Positions 34,117 through 43,760 of a stretch of DNA of 64,000 nt are shown here, piece by piece. The position numbers were made by a program, and so were the translations under genes. The stretch's first letter is position 1, and each line of letters begins with the position of its first letter. This stretch comes from Polaribacter sp. BM10 (GTDB taxonomy: Bacteria > Bacteroidota > Bacteroidia > Flavobacteriales > Flavobacteriaceae), in NCBI RefSeq assembly GCF_002005425.1, contig NZ_CP019704.1:2252001-2316000 (forward strand), read 5' to 3'. Under the pieces are notes generated by a model, which ran no database searches, had not been told where the DNA came from, and saw only the letters and a program-made list of their open reading frames with translations.

Positions 34117-37100
34117 TTAAAACTCTACATTTAAACCTAAAGTAACAGTACTAAACACTGGCGAACCTGCTCTTTGATAACCATAAGTTGTTGCACTTGT
34201 AGTGTTTATAGACTCTGGATTGAAACCTGTATAATCGCTTGCAGTTAAGTACATAAGATTTTGACCAGATAGGTAAACTCTCATCTTAGACATTTTAATT
34301 TTATCTAAAATACTTCTGTTAAAAGTATAACCAATGTTTACATTTCTTAAAGCGATATAAGAAGCATCTTGAATAATATCATTTGTAAATATTTTTTGCT
34401 TAATAAACCCTTGGTTTGGTGTAGTAGAGATAAAGTCTTGACCACTGTTAAAGTGATTTAAGATATACTGGTCTCCCATATTTCTAATTTCTGCACCATG
34501 ACTTCCTTGAAACATAAAGCTAAAATCTACAGCTCCTACTTTAAACTCGTTAGATAAACTCCATACAAAATCTGGATAAGGATTACCTAAGATTGTCTTA
34601 TCATCATCATCAATTAAACCATCTCCGTTTAAATCTTTTACATAAACATCTTGCGCTTCTGCACCAATTGGGTGAAAAGGATTGCTTAAGAATTCTCTAG
34701 GAATATCTCTTTCTACTACCCATCCATAAAAAGATGAAATTGGGTTTCCTTCTAAATTAATCCATTCTGCAGCTCTTTTACCATCTACATTTTGAATTTG
34801 CCCATTAGAATCTGCAAAATCATTTAAAGTATTTTTGTTTTTAGAACCTAAGAATGTAGAAGACCATTTAAAGTTTTCTTTAGAAATATTTCTAGTTCTT
34901 AACTCAACCTCGATACCACTATTTTCTACTTCACCTAAGTTAACTAATGCATTTGTAAAACCTGTAGTTGAAGATATTGGGTTGTATAATAATAACTGAT
35001 CTGATGTTCTTGAATAATAATCTACAGAACCTGTAAGAAAATTATTAAATAAACTAAAATCTACACCTGGGTTAAATTCTATCTGTCTTTCCCACTTTAA
35101 ATCTGGGTTTGCAATGTTTAAAGGATTTACAACTAAAGATGCATTTCCTTGAGAAACACCAGTTGTAGTATCATCTAAAATTGCTAAATAAGGATAGTTA
35201 TCTACTAAACGGTTACCTGTTCTAAAATCGTTATTACCAGTTACACCGTAACTAACTCTTAATTTTAATCTATTTACGATTTTACTATCTTGTAAAAACT
35301 CTTCATTATGTACATTCCAACCACCAGATAATGCTACGAAGTTACCATATTTATTGTTTGGTCCGAAAACAGAACTACCATCTCTTCTAAAACTTGCAGA
35401 AGCTAAATATCTATCATCAAAAACATAATTTACTCTTGTAAAGAAAGATAATAATGTGTTTTCAAATTCATATTGATTTCTATCTGTTATACTTGCAGCA
35501 GCATTAATATAAGGTCTAGTATCATCTTCAAAAACAGAACCTTGAACACTTTCGAAATCTAACTTTGTTTTTTCTGCAGTAATACCAGCAACCGCACCTA
35601 CAGTGTGTTTACCAATATCTTTATTGTAAGATAAAATATTATCTACAACAATATGATAAGACTTAATCATTGTACTATCTAACCTAGATGCACTTGCACC
35701 GTTTCTGTTAGATTCTACACCTTGATATCTAGATTGTCTTGTTCTTGAATAGTCTCCAGAAACTGCTGTTCTAAAGTTTAAATCATCATTAATTTTATAT
35801 TTAGCATATAAACTTCCGAATAACTTTAATTTAAAGTCTCTTCTGTCTCTTTCTAAAATTTTTGCTGCTGGGTTTGTATTAGAAGTATTACTAATATCGA
35901 TACCACTACCAGTACTTGGTGCACCTGCAACTAAATCGTAATCATCAAACATACGTTGTATTGCATAATCACCAACTTGAGCATCTGCGTATTTACCATT
36001 ATCTCTAAATCTGTTAACAAACTGAATGTTATCTTCATCTAAATATACTGGTAACCAAGATGGTTGTCTTAAAATATCGTGTGTAGAACCATCGAATCTT
36101 CTTCTTTCATTATAAGAAGGGTTAAAACGGGCACCTACAGTTAATTTTTTAGTTACATCATATTCAATTTTACCATTAAAGTTATATTTCTTGTAATCAT
36201 CTGTTAAAAGAACACCTTCATCATGCAAGTAATTTAAAGCAACACTAAATTTTAATCTGTCGTTTCCACCACGAACACTAAACGCATGGTTTGTAATAGA
36301 ACCACCATCAAAAATAACATCTTGCCAATTAGTTTGGTTACCTAATAATAACTTGTATTTAGTTTTATCTGTTAAACCATAAGTATAGTTTAATTCTTCT
36401 TGAGCATTACCTGTTACAGAACTATAGTATGCATCACTTTGTCTAGCTGTTTTATAACCAGTAAAAGTACTGTAAGAGTATTTTGTTTTACCAGATTTAC
36501 CACTTTTTGTAGTAATCATTATAACACCGTTACCACCTCTAGAACCGTAAATTGCACCAGAAGCTGCATCTTTTAAAACCTCAAAAGATTCTACATCATT
36601 CATATCTAAAGATCCTAAGAAATCTGAATCTACAACAATACCATCTACTACCACTAAAGGACCAGAATTACCAGTAATTGAACCCGTACCTCTAATTCTA
36701 ATTGTTGGCGCAGAACCAGCTTCACCTTCTGTAGCCTGAATGTTTACACCAGAAACTTGCCCAACTAAAGCATCATCTACTCTAGAAACTGCAATCTGAT
36801 CTAATTTTTCGTTTTTCACTTTAGAAATAGCACCTGTTAAATGACTTTTTCTTTGCGTACCATAACCTACAACTACAATTTCATCTAATGTACTTGCATC
36901 TTCTACTAATTGTACATTAATTGTTTTTTGATCTGTAAAAGTTACTTTCTTTTTAACAAACCCTAAATAAGAGAATTGAATTACATCTCCGCTTTTCACT
37001 TTAACTTGATAGTTTCCATCAAAATCGGTACTTGTTCCTGTTGTAGTCCCGAGAACAATAATGTTGGCACCAAGAATTGGCTCGCCATCTGTTTTGGACG

Positions 37101-37194
37101 TAACATTTCCTTTTACTGTAACACTCTGTTGCGCATAGTTAACCGCACTTAGTAAAAGCATTGCAATAAATACTAACTTAATTTTTAAGTTCAT
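34117..37194 (-). CDS. SusC-like TonB-dependent transporter (alginate PUL)
   Basis: 1025 residues: signal peptide (NYAQQ), carboxypeptidase-regulatory-like domain (VKGNVTSKTDGEPILGANI), plug with RIRGTGSITGNSGPLVVVDG and DVESFEVLKDAASGAIYGSRGGNGVI, then the beta-barrel ending VFSTVTLGLNVEF. It imports alginate oligosaccharides with the SusD partner. It heads the susC-susD-PKD operon. Three GntR-type operators in a row lie 138-175 bases upstream, unusually far for simple repression. Confidence 0.95.
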   Translation of the reverse strand: MNLKIKLVFIAMLLLSAVNYAQQSVTVKGNVTSKTDGEPILGANIIVLGTTTGTSTDFDGNYQVKVKSGDVIQFSYLGFVKKKVTFTDQKTINVQLVEDASTLDEIVVVGYGTQRKSHLTGAISKVKNEKLDQIAVSRVDDALVGQVSGVNIQATEGEAGSAPTIRIRGTGSITGNSGPLVVVDGIVVDSDFLGSLDMNDVESFEVLKDAASGAIYGSRGGNGVIMITTKSGKSGKTKYSYSTFTGYKTARQSDAYYSSVTGNAQEELNYTYGLTDKTKYKLLLGNQTNWQDVIFDGGSITNHAFSVRGGNDRLKFSVALNYLHDEGVLLTDDYKKYNFNGKIEYDVTKKLTVGARFNPSYNERRRFDGSTHDILRQPSWLPVYLDEDNIQFVNRFRDNGKYADAQVGDYAIQRMFDDYDLVAGAPSTGSGIDISNTSNTNPAAKILERDRRDFKLKLFGSLYAKYKINDDLNFRTAVSGDYSRTRQSRYQGVESNRNGASASRLDSTMIKSYHIVVDNILSYNKDIGKHTVGAVAGITAEKTKLDFESVQGSVFEDDTRPYINAAASITDRNQYEFENTLLSFFTRVNYVFDDRYLASASFRRDGSSVFGPNNKYGNFVALSGGWNVHNEEFLQDSKIVNRLKLRVSYGVTGNNDFRTGNRLVDNYPYLAILDDTTTGVSQGNASLVVNPLNIANPDLKWERQIEFNPGVDFSLFNNFLTGSVDYYSRTSDQLLLYNPISSTTGFTNALVNLGEVENSGIEVELRTRNISKENFKWSSTFLGSKNKNTLNDFADSNGQIQNVDGKRAAEWINLEGNPISSFYGWVVERDIPREFLSNPFHPIGAEAQDVYVKDLNGDGLIDDDDKTILGNPYPDFVWSLSNEFKVGAVDFSFMFQGSHGAEIRNMGDQYILNHFNSGQDFISTTPNQGFIKQKIFTNDIIQDASYIALRNVNIGYTFNRSILDKIKMSKMRVYLSGQNLMYLTASDYTGFNPESINTTSATTYGYQRAGSPVFSTVTLGLNVEF

Positions 37195-37331
37195 AGTTAA
37201 TTGTATTTGAATTAATTTGTTTAATTAAATATTTCTTATAGAGATTTTGGTAATACATTTTAAGAATAAATACTGCTATATCTAATCATTAAAACCTGAA
37301 AATTATTACTGAATTTCCAAAAGAAATATTC

Positions 37332-37369
37332 ATGGTTTACCAAATTGGTTTACCAAATTGGTTTACCAA
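37332..37369. promoter_or_regulatory. Triple GntR-type operator upstream of alginate susC
   Basis: ATGGTTTACCAA (37332-37343), TTGGTTTACCAA (37345-37356) and TTGGTTTACCAA (37358-37369) follow each other at exactly 13 bp. This is the highest copy number in the set. It lies 138-175 bases upstream of susC and just past the 3' end of the kdgF unit. Confidence 0.82.
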
Positions 37370-37451
37370 ATATACCCTATTTTTTGAATTAAACAAAATT
37401 TTGTTAAAAATTTCACAAAAACCTCAATATTTAGGGCTGTTTTTTAACTAT

Positions 37452-37829
37452 TTAGGATTCTTTATCACTAAAGTATGAAGGACCATCACCTGTTAAGAAG
37501 TCTTCTCTAACAGGACTAAACGTATCAATTAACTGTCCTTCTTCTAAACAAACTGCACTATGTAATAAATTTGGCTCAATGTAAACACCATCTCCAGCTT
37601 CTACTATTTGCTTTACACCATCAATTTCAAATTCGAACTTTCCCGACACACAATATGTAGCTTGTGTATGAAAATGTTGGTGTGGCGCACCTAAAGCTCC
37701 TTTTTCAAACTTCACACTTACCATCATAATTTGATTATCGTAACCTAAAAATTTTCTAGAAACTCCACCACCAAGTTTTTCCCACTCCATGTCTTTTGCT
37801 ACAATGTACTTTTCGCTAAATCTTTTCAT
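37452..37829 (-). CDS. kdgF: Cupin KdgF, unsaturated-uronate linearising enzyme
   Basis: 125-residue single-domain cupin. Metal-ligand candidates are His50 and His52 (PHQHFH), Gln56, and His90 (PNLLHS); the fold signature GALGAPHQHFHTQATYCVSG is complete. KdgF converts the cyclic 4,5-unsaturated monouronate from alginate or pectin lyases to the linear keto form (DEH), speeding entry to KDG. It is the last gene of the PL6-PL7-PL17-kdgF operon, 22 bases after PL17, which matches its biochemical position after exolytic cleavage. Confidence 0.9.
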   Translation of the reverse strand: MKRFSEKYIVAKDMEWEKLGGGVSRKFLGYDNQIMMVSVKFEKGALGAPHQHFHTQATYCVSGKFEFEIDGVKQIVEAGDGVYIEPNLLHSAVCLEEGQLIDTFSPVREDFLTGDGPSYFSDKES

Positions 37830-37851
37830 TTTTATTTGTATTTATTTTGCT

Positions 37852-40131
37852 TTAATTAAAATAATAAGAACCAGACCACTTATAATTCTTATTGTTAATT
37901 GTTAAATTGTGTTTTTGTTGTGTTAATGCGTTTTTATTTGATGTAATAAATAGTTTAGTATTACCATTTACGCTAGTAATCTCAATTGCTGTATAATCTT
38001 CTGAATCTAAAATTGTTTTAATTGATTTGATGCTGCTATTAGAGTTTATTGCAGATTCTGAAACTGGACTGTAACTTCCGTGAGATTCTATTACAGACAC
38101 AAACGTTCTGTTTTTTGAATTTTTTGCTCTCAATATTAAAGCAGGATCACGACGTAAATTAAAGTTTGGATCGTTGGCTCCAATTCTTGCAAATAAGATT
38201 TCATCTTTAGATGTCGTTTCTGTAGTTAACGAGTAAAATTTATTATTGCTAAACCATGAAAACCTAGTGTTTTCTTCTGATGCTTTACCTGAGCCTTCTA
38301 TATATAAATGCTGATAACCATTTTTACTTCCTAACGGTTTTAGAGTTTCAGGTGAATTGTATTCAAAATTTGTTTGTAATACTTGTCCGAAATAATAAAA
38401 AGGAAAATCATATTGATTCGCTGTCGCAGAAGTGACCTTCATGATATCAAGCATATAAGGCTTTTCTAAATCTTTGTCTTTAATTATCGCCATTGTACGC
38501 AACATTGTGGTTCCTGGATATGCGTTTTTTTCTATTGCACTTACTACTTGTACATTTTTATCATCCGAAGAAAAATAATTTAAATCAGAATGATGTAAAC
38601 TTCCAATATCGTATTTGCCTTTAAAATGAGACGTTTCATTTTGAGTAACTGTATTGTGTGCAATGGTTTGTTTTGCCCAAGTTTTATTTTCTTTTAGGTA
38701 ATTTCCGCCTCCTTTTTGTTCGATATTTACAAAACGTGATAATCCGTAATCTTGAATAACTTCTTCTCCATTTTCATATAACGAATATGACAATTTATCA
38801 TAATGCCCGTGACTAGAACCTTGTGCTGCATATTTAAAAACAAGTTCTAAATTTTCGTTTCTCAAAATACCCACACCACCTTGTTTTCCTTCAGGACCAT
38901 CGGATAAGTTGATAGATTTCTTAATGAATGTTTTTTCTTTTCCGCTTTTGATGCCAAGAGCTACTGCTAAACCAGAATCGTCTAACAACACTTTATTTTG
39001 TTCTTTAGCAATTGATAATAAACCAGGATCTTGATTGCCAAAATGATAAGACACATCTACAGCTGTTACCAAAGCATTTGTGTAATAAGACATTCCTTTT
39101 TGACCATCGTTTAATGGAAAAAACTCACCATCTGCATCAGATAAATTTAATAGTGCATTTATAGATTTTAGAAGTACACCTTCTTTATACTCAAAAATTT
39201 TAAGTTCTGGTTTTACATTATGTAATGCTTCTGCAAAAACCAAAAACGGATACATTGCATAACGTTGATAATAAGGCCCTTCATTATAATAACCATCTGG
39301 TGAAAAAGGTTCTTCTATATTTGCTAAAAAACCTGCTTTTCCGTCTTTGTTTAAAAAACCACCATCGTCATCTTTTTTATTAGCATCTAATTTTAAATCT
39401 TTAATTCCGTATAATGCACGATTAATTAATTCTTCATCATCCATAACTAAACCAATCATTCCAACAGCTGCATTACCCCAAGTACTGTGATTGTGCACGC
39501 GTTGGTAAAACTGCGGACTATTCACAGAAATGTGATCTGCAAATGGTCTAAATAAATTTGTTTCTAATTTGTTTCGTTCTTCTTCCGTTAGGTAATTATA
39601 AATACAATCGTAAGCTTGACTTACATATACTAACCAATTAGAATCGTTTAAACATTGCCAAAATAATTTTCCTCTTGCATAAGATCTTGTTTTGGGATGT
39701 AATGGTAAGGTTTTATACAACGCTTCATATTCCATTAACATGTCTTTTACATACTTGGCATATTTTTCGTCATCTAAAATTTGATATAATAAACCTGCTT
39801 TTTGAAGTATAAACCAGTTTTTCTTATGTCTTACATGCGTGTAACCACCGGAATAATCTTTAGGAATTGGCACATCAATTCCTGCTTCAATTTCAGCATC
39901 AACTTCTTCTTTTACCGCTTGTAGAGATTTATCAAAAATTGGAATAGTACCCAATTGTGCTCTAATGTCTTTTACTCCTTGAGCAGTTAAAATAAGTTTA
40001 GGATGTTGTTGGGATATTTTTGTATCTGAAGTATTTGCAGTAGTAGTATTATTTTCATTTTTACATGAAAACATAAATGCTATTATTACAAATAGTACGA
40101 TTTTATATGTTGTGTTTTTTATTTTTTTCAT
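37852..40131 (-). CDS. Oligoalginate lyase, PL17
   Basis: 759 residues with a lipoprotein signal (FMFSC, Cys23). The N-terminal alpha/alpha barrel of the alginate_lyase type holds YQRVHNHSTWGNAAVGMIG, EPFSPDGYYNEGPYYQRYAMYPFLVFAEAL and ARGKLFWQCLNDSNWLVYVSQAYDCIYNYL. From about residue 430 comes the heparinase II/III-like beta-domain (SSHGHYDKLSYSLYENGEEVIQDYGLSRFVN). His and Tyr residues in these segments match the PL17 catalytic region. It removes unsaturated uronates from alginate oligomers. It starts 2 bases after the PL7 gene. Confidence 0.93.
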   Translation of the reverse strand: MKKIKNTTYKIVLFVIIAFMFSCKNENNTTTANTSDTKISQQHPKLILTAQGVKDIRAQLGTIPIFDKSLQAVKEEVDAEIEAGIDVPIPKDYSGGYTHVRHKKNWFILQKAGLLYQILDDEKYAKYVKDMLMEYEALYKTLPLHPKTRSYARGKLFWQCLNDSNWLVYVSQAYDCIYNYLTEEERNKLETNLFRPFADHISVNSPQFYQRVHNHSTWGNAAVGMIGLVMDDEELINRALYGIKDLKLDANKKDDDGGFLNKDGKAGFLANIEEPFSPDGYYNEGPYYQRYAMYPFLVFAEALHNVKPELKIFEYKEGVLLKSINALLNLSDADGEFFPLNDGQKGMSYYTNALVTAVDVSYHFGNQDPGLLSIAKEQNKVLLDDSGLAVALGIKSGKEKTFIKKSINLSDGPEGKQGGVGILRNENLELVFKYAAQGSSHGHYDKLSYSLYENGEEVIQDYGLSRFVNIEQKGGGNYLKENKTWAKQTIAHNTVTQNETSHFKGKYDIGSLHHSDLNYFSSDDKNVQVVSAIEKNAYPGTTMLRTMAIIKDKDLEKPYMLDIMKVTSATANQYDFPFYYFGQVLQTNFEYNSPETLKPLGSKNGYQHLYIEGSGKASEENTRFSWFSNNKFYSLTTETTSKDEILFARIGANDPNFNLRRDPALILRAKNSKNRTFVSVIESHGSYSPVSESAINSNSSIKSIKTILDSEDYTAIEITSVNGNTKLFITSNKNALTQQKHNLTINNKNYKWSGSYYFN

Positions 40132-40133
40132 CT

Positions 40134-41156
40134 TTATTTTTTTGGTACTGTTGCTTCTCCTACAGTTGCAGTTTTAAACCATACCTCAGTATAACTTCCG
40201 TTTTCGTATTGTTTAGAAATATCACCTTCATAGATTTTAGAACCTGTTTTAACATTGGCTTGATTGTATGCGCCTTGTTTAAAGTAATTTATTTCGCCAG
40301 CATATGCAATTTCACGCTCTTCACTAACTTTTCTTCGTGATGAATAATTGTCTATAATTTGTTGCGGAATAGAGGCTTTTGTAGGGAAATCTGTTTTGAT
40401 TAAGCTTTTAGTAAATGTTACCGTTTTATGTCCTTCACTAGTAAAAGTTAAATACATAATACCTTTATACACATTTACTTCGTAGCTAAATTCTTCATTT
40501 AAAGCAATGCCATCTACAGGTTCATTTGGTGCAGTTGTTGCATCTTTACCAACTTTAGAAAAATCATCTCCCCAAACCGCTGTCGAATAATCCCAACGAC
40601 CTGCATTATCGCCTTTGGTATTGATTTCGTAATTCCAAAATACTGAACCTTTTGTATGACCAGGAAATTTTTTGTAGTAGATTTTTAAAGGTTCGTTTTC
40701 ATGACCTGCTCCACTATGAATTTGACCAACAACCACTGAAAAAGCAGACGATTTGGTTGCATCTCCTGTAGTTGATACGTGTTTTACTTTTAAAGTTCCT
40801 GTTAATTTTCCGCCTTCTTCCGGAATCCAATGTTTTTTTTCACCTAATTCTGTTCTTGTATTGCTAGATGTTTTTGAAGTAATACCAGAATTTGGTGTTT
40901 TATAAACTACCCAATCCGTTTCATTTTCAGTTTCTACATAGAAAAAATCATCTTTTTGGAAACCTACTAAATCTTCAGATTTTGTTCCGTCTCCTAAAAG
41001 GATTTTCCATTTATCCATAAACGGAATGACATCGCTTGGTGCTTTTTTAATAGTATTTGTAGTTGAAACAGCACTAGATTCTTGTTTCTTTTTTGATTCG
41101 TTTTTACATGCAACAATTGTTAAAATTGCTACAATTATAAAAGGTAGTTTTTTCAT
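40134..41156 (-). CDS. Alginate lyase, PL7
   Basis: 340 residues with a lipoprotein signal (TIVAC, Cys17). The three PL7 motifs are present in order: RTELGE (101-106), QIH (145-147) and YFKQGAYNQ (291-299). They supply the catalytic Arg, Gln/His and Tyr of the beta-jelly roll. The Ile in QIH is commonly linked to activity on guluronate-containing blocks, which is family knowledge and not proof for this protein. It is an endolytic, cell-bound enzyme supplying oligomers to PL17. It follows PL6 by 54 bases in the same operon. Confidence 0.94.
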   Translation of the reverse strand: MKKLPFIIVAILTIVACKNESKKKQESSAVSTTNTIKKAPSDVIPFMDKWKILLGDGTKSEDLVGFQKDDFFYVETENETDWVVYKTPNSGITSKTSSNTRTELGEKKHWIPEEGGKLTGTLKVKHVSTTGDATKSSAFSVVVGQIHSGAGHENEPLKIYYKKFPGHTKGSVFWNYEINTKGDNAGRWDYSTAVWGDDFSKVGKDATTAPNEPVDGIALNEEFSYEVNVYKGIMYLTFTSEGHKTVTFTKSLIKTDFPTKASIPQQIIDNYSSRRKVSEEREIAYAGEINYFKQGAYNQANVKTGSKIYEGDISKQYENGSYTEVWFKTATVGEATVPKK

Positions 41157-41210
41157 GAAAAATTATATAAAGTTGTGGTTAACGTATTTCTTAGCTTTCG
41201 CTACAATGTC

Positions 41211-43514
41211 TTAATACATTAAGGTTTGTTTTAAGTTTTCTTCTGTTTTAATTTTACCAGAATTAATTAAAGTGTTGTTTGATTGTACATTGTTTTTTGC
41301 TCCCCAAAGAATAGAAACAAATTTTACTTTATTGTTTTTAAATGTATTGTTATTGATGTTTACATTTACAATTCCCCTGTGATTTAACAGCATTCCGTTT
41401 TTTTCTTTAGCACCAGAATTAGTAAACGTACTATTGGTAACTAAAAGGTTTCCACCAATTGTAGACTCATCATAACCACCACGATAATAATCGATAACGT
41501 TTTGCTTCACATTTGTAAATTTGCAATTATCAACAGTTAAATATTCTGTGTTATAATCACCTCTGTCATTTGTTTCTTCGGATAATTCTAAACCGTTATC
41601 ACAGTCTGAAATTGAAGTATATTTAAAGATGATTTCCTCAGAAAAAGATTGCTTGTACACTTTTAAAGCATAATTAAAATTACTGATTTCCGAATCTAAA
41701 ACTTCCAACCCAAAATGATTAGACATGTTCTTTTTTAAACTTGCGAATGCTTGCTGAGAACCTGTACCTTTTAACTTGATGTTTTTTACTGTTAATTTCC
41801 CATAAGGTTGCAATTCAATCGCTGGCGTATTTGCTGTACCTGCATAAACAATTTCAGCATTTCCTTTAGATTGAATCGTGATTGATTTGTTTACTATTAA
41901 CGATTCTGAAATATTATAAATACCATCATTTAAACTTAAAACATCTCCACTTTCTGCAGCTTGAAGTTTGCTAACTAATTCTGAAGCATTTGCAACGGTA
42001 TGTGTTGTTGCTTCTTTTTTTTCTACTTCGTTTGAAAACCAATCTGCTCCATATTTAGATTTATCTAACAAGTCTAAATTTATGTCTTCAGCTTTTGCAA
42101 TTGCTCCAATTGTATTCGATTTTTCTCTAGAATTTCCTAATAAATCATTTGTAATGGTTTCAAAATCGTAGCCTTTATACGCTTCTACATCATCGAATCC
42201 TGAAGTTGGAACAGATAAATTTGAACCAATATTTGTTAAGGTTAAATCTTTAGTAATTAAACCATGACTATTTTTAACTTCTACGCCGTTATTATCGATA
42301 ATATTACTAGCAAAGGTTACGCCATCGGCTTTATCATGTTCGATAATTGGGTTTGGATCACCTTCAGAATTATAAATAATATTATTTACAACTTCGGTTC
42401 TTAAAGGTCTTGCAGATCTAATTTCCGACTTTGGTAAAACATCCGCTTGCGCAATATTTGTACCTACACCAAATTGCCAAGGCGAGCTAGAATCTACAAA
42501 CGTATTATACGCAACTACAACATCTGTAACTTGATTGTAACGGTTTAACGGGGATTTCGGAATTCCGTTCATTATAGCAATCGGACTTCTAAAATTCTTA
42601 CCTTTTATTTTGTAAAATAGGTTGTTGATTACCCAATGACCTGTATTGATGATTCTAATTCCACCATATTGATCGTTTACGCCATCTCCTATAAAATAAT
42701 TTCCGTCTACCGTAACATAATTTCCGTGTCTTGTAACAACAGAACCTTCACTTTTATAAAACACGTTATTTTTAATGATGTTGAAATTGGTTTTACTTGA
42801 AATAATTTCAACCTCACCATTACATTCTTCAAATAAATTATTTGCAATTAAGGTGTTGCTAGGACTCATTGATGTAAAACTACTTCCTAACTGAATGGTT
42901 TCTCCTCTTGCTCCACCTTTTCTAGGTCTTGGACCAAAGTGATTATTGATAATTTTATGGAAGTTTCTAATACTTTGGTTTCCTTTTAAATCTACTCTTA
43001 ACGTTGGTCCTCCGTTTGTTTTACCTGCAAGATAAGAGTTGCTGAATTCGTTGTGTTTACCGTAAAGTTGCACCCAAAGATTATCTTGGTCGCGCTCTAA
43101 ATTGTTATAATCTAAAATAACACAATTGGTTACTTTAGAGTGATTTGCAACTTCCTTTTCGCTTGTTCTAAACGCAATAACATTTGTTTTTGGTGAATGT
43201 CCGTTTCTAAAAAACAATCCGCTTACTTCTATGTAATTTCCACTAATTTCTAAACTAGAAGCACCTTCAATAAAAACTTCTCCAGGCGTTTCTGCTTTTA
43301 ATTTAATTGGATCACTTTCGGTTCCTTCTCCAATAAGTTTGATTTCTACATCTTTGTAAGTTCCGTTAGCCAATACAATTTCATCTCCCGCTTTTAATTC
43401 TTTTATAGCATCTAAAAGTTCTGATGAATCGTTAACTAAAATACTATTGACTGATGTTTCATTGCAAGAAATGAATAAAAATAAAGTAGTGATTACTAAA
43501 ATTAAATTCTTCAT
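41211..43514 (-). CDS. Alginate lyase, two-domain PL6 (lipoprotein)
   Basis: 767 residues with a lipoprotein signal (LFISC, Cys17). The N-terminal right-handed beta-helix is of the chondroitinase-B/PL6 type: Glu234 and Glu236 (NGEVEII) as calcium ligands, Lys241 as Bronsted base and Arg262 (TRHGN) as acid; the spacing Glu-2-Glu-5-Lys-21-Arg is that of PL6 alginate lyases. A second beta-helix (about 510-767) is opened by VANASELVSKLQAAESGDVLSLNDG. It heads the PL6-PL7-PL17-kdgF operon, with two GntR-type sites 75-99 bases upstream. Confidence 0.93.
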   Translation of the reverse strand: MKNLILVITTLFLFISCNETSVNSILVNDSSELLDAIKELKAGDEIVLANGTYKDVEIKLIGEGTESDPIKLKAETPGEVFIEGASSLEISGNYIEVSGLFFRNGHSPKTNVIAFRTSEKEVANHSKVTNCVILDYNNLERDQDNLWVQLYGKHNEFSNSYLAGKTNGGPTLRVDLKGNQSIRNFHKIINNHFGPRPRKGGARGETIQLGSSFTSMSPSNTLIANNLFEECNGEVEIISSKTNFNIIKNNVFYKSEGSVVTRHGNYVTVDGNYFIGDGVNDQYGGIRIINTGHWVINNLFYKIKGKNFRSPIAIMNGIPKSPLNRYNQVTDVVVAYNTFVDSSSPWQFGVGTNIAQADVLPKSEIRSARPLRTEVVNNIIYNSEGDPNPIIEHDKADGVTFASNIIDNNGVEVKNSHGLITKDLTLTNIGSNLSVPTSGFDDVEAYKGYDFETITNDLLGNSREKSNTIGAIAKAEDINLDLLDKSKYGADWFSNEVEKKEATTHTVANASELVSKLQAAESGDVLSLNDGIYNISESLIVNKSITIQSKGNAEIVYAGTANTPAIELQPYGKLTVKNIKLKGTGSQQAFASLKKNMSNHFGLEVLDSEISNFNYALKVYKQSFSEEIIFKYTSISDCDNGLELSEETNDRGDYNTEYLTVDNCKFTNVKQNVIDYYRGGYDESTIGGNLLVTNSTFTNSGAKEKNGMLLNHRGIVNVNINNNTFKNNKVKFVSILWGAKNNVQSNNTLINSGKIKTEENLKQTLMY

Positions 43515-43588
43515 AAAATTTTTAAAATGTAGTTAATGTTTCGTTGTCAAATTGACAATTTAGCCTGTAATTTCTGCTAAAATCACAA

Positions 43589-43613
43589 TTGGTTTACCAA
43601 ATTGGTAAACCAA
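43589..43613. promoter_or_regulatory. Double GntR-type operator upstream of the PL6-PL7-PL17-kdgF operon
   Basis: TTGGTTTACCAA (43589-43600) and TTGGTAAACCAA (43602-43613), 13 bp start to start and in opposite orientation, 75-99 bases before the PL6 start. Confidence 0.82.
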
Positions 43614-43760
43614 ATATAGGTTTTATATTTCAATTTTTGAAATATTTTATAATATTAAGAAATCAGTAAAAAAATATCATTTGTGAATTTATCATAAATT
43701 TAAGTCAATTTTAAAACGAATTTCACTTAAAACAGTTTAAAAAAATGAATGCTTTTCATT

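Noticed and set aside
37332..37369. Three evenly spaced repeats that could suggest a small CRISPR-like array
   Set aside because: The 12-bp palindromic units are separated by a single base with no spacers and recur at other promoters; they are operators.
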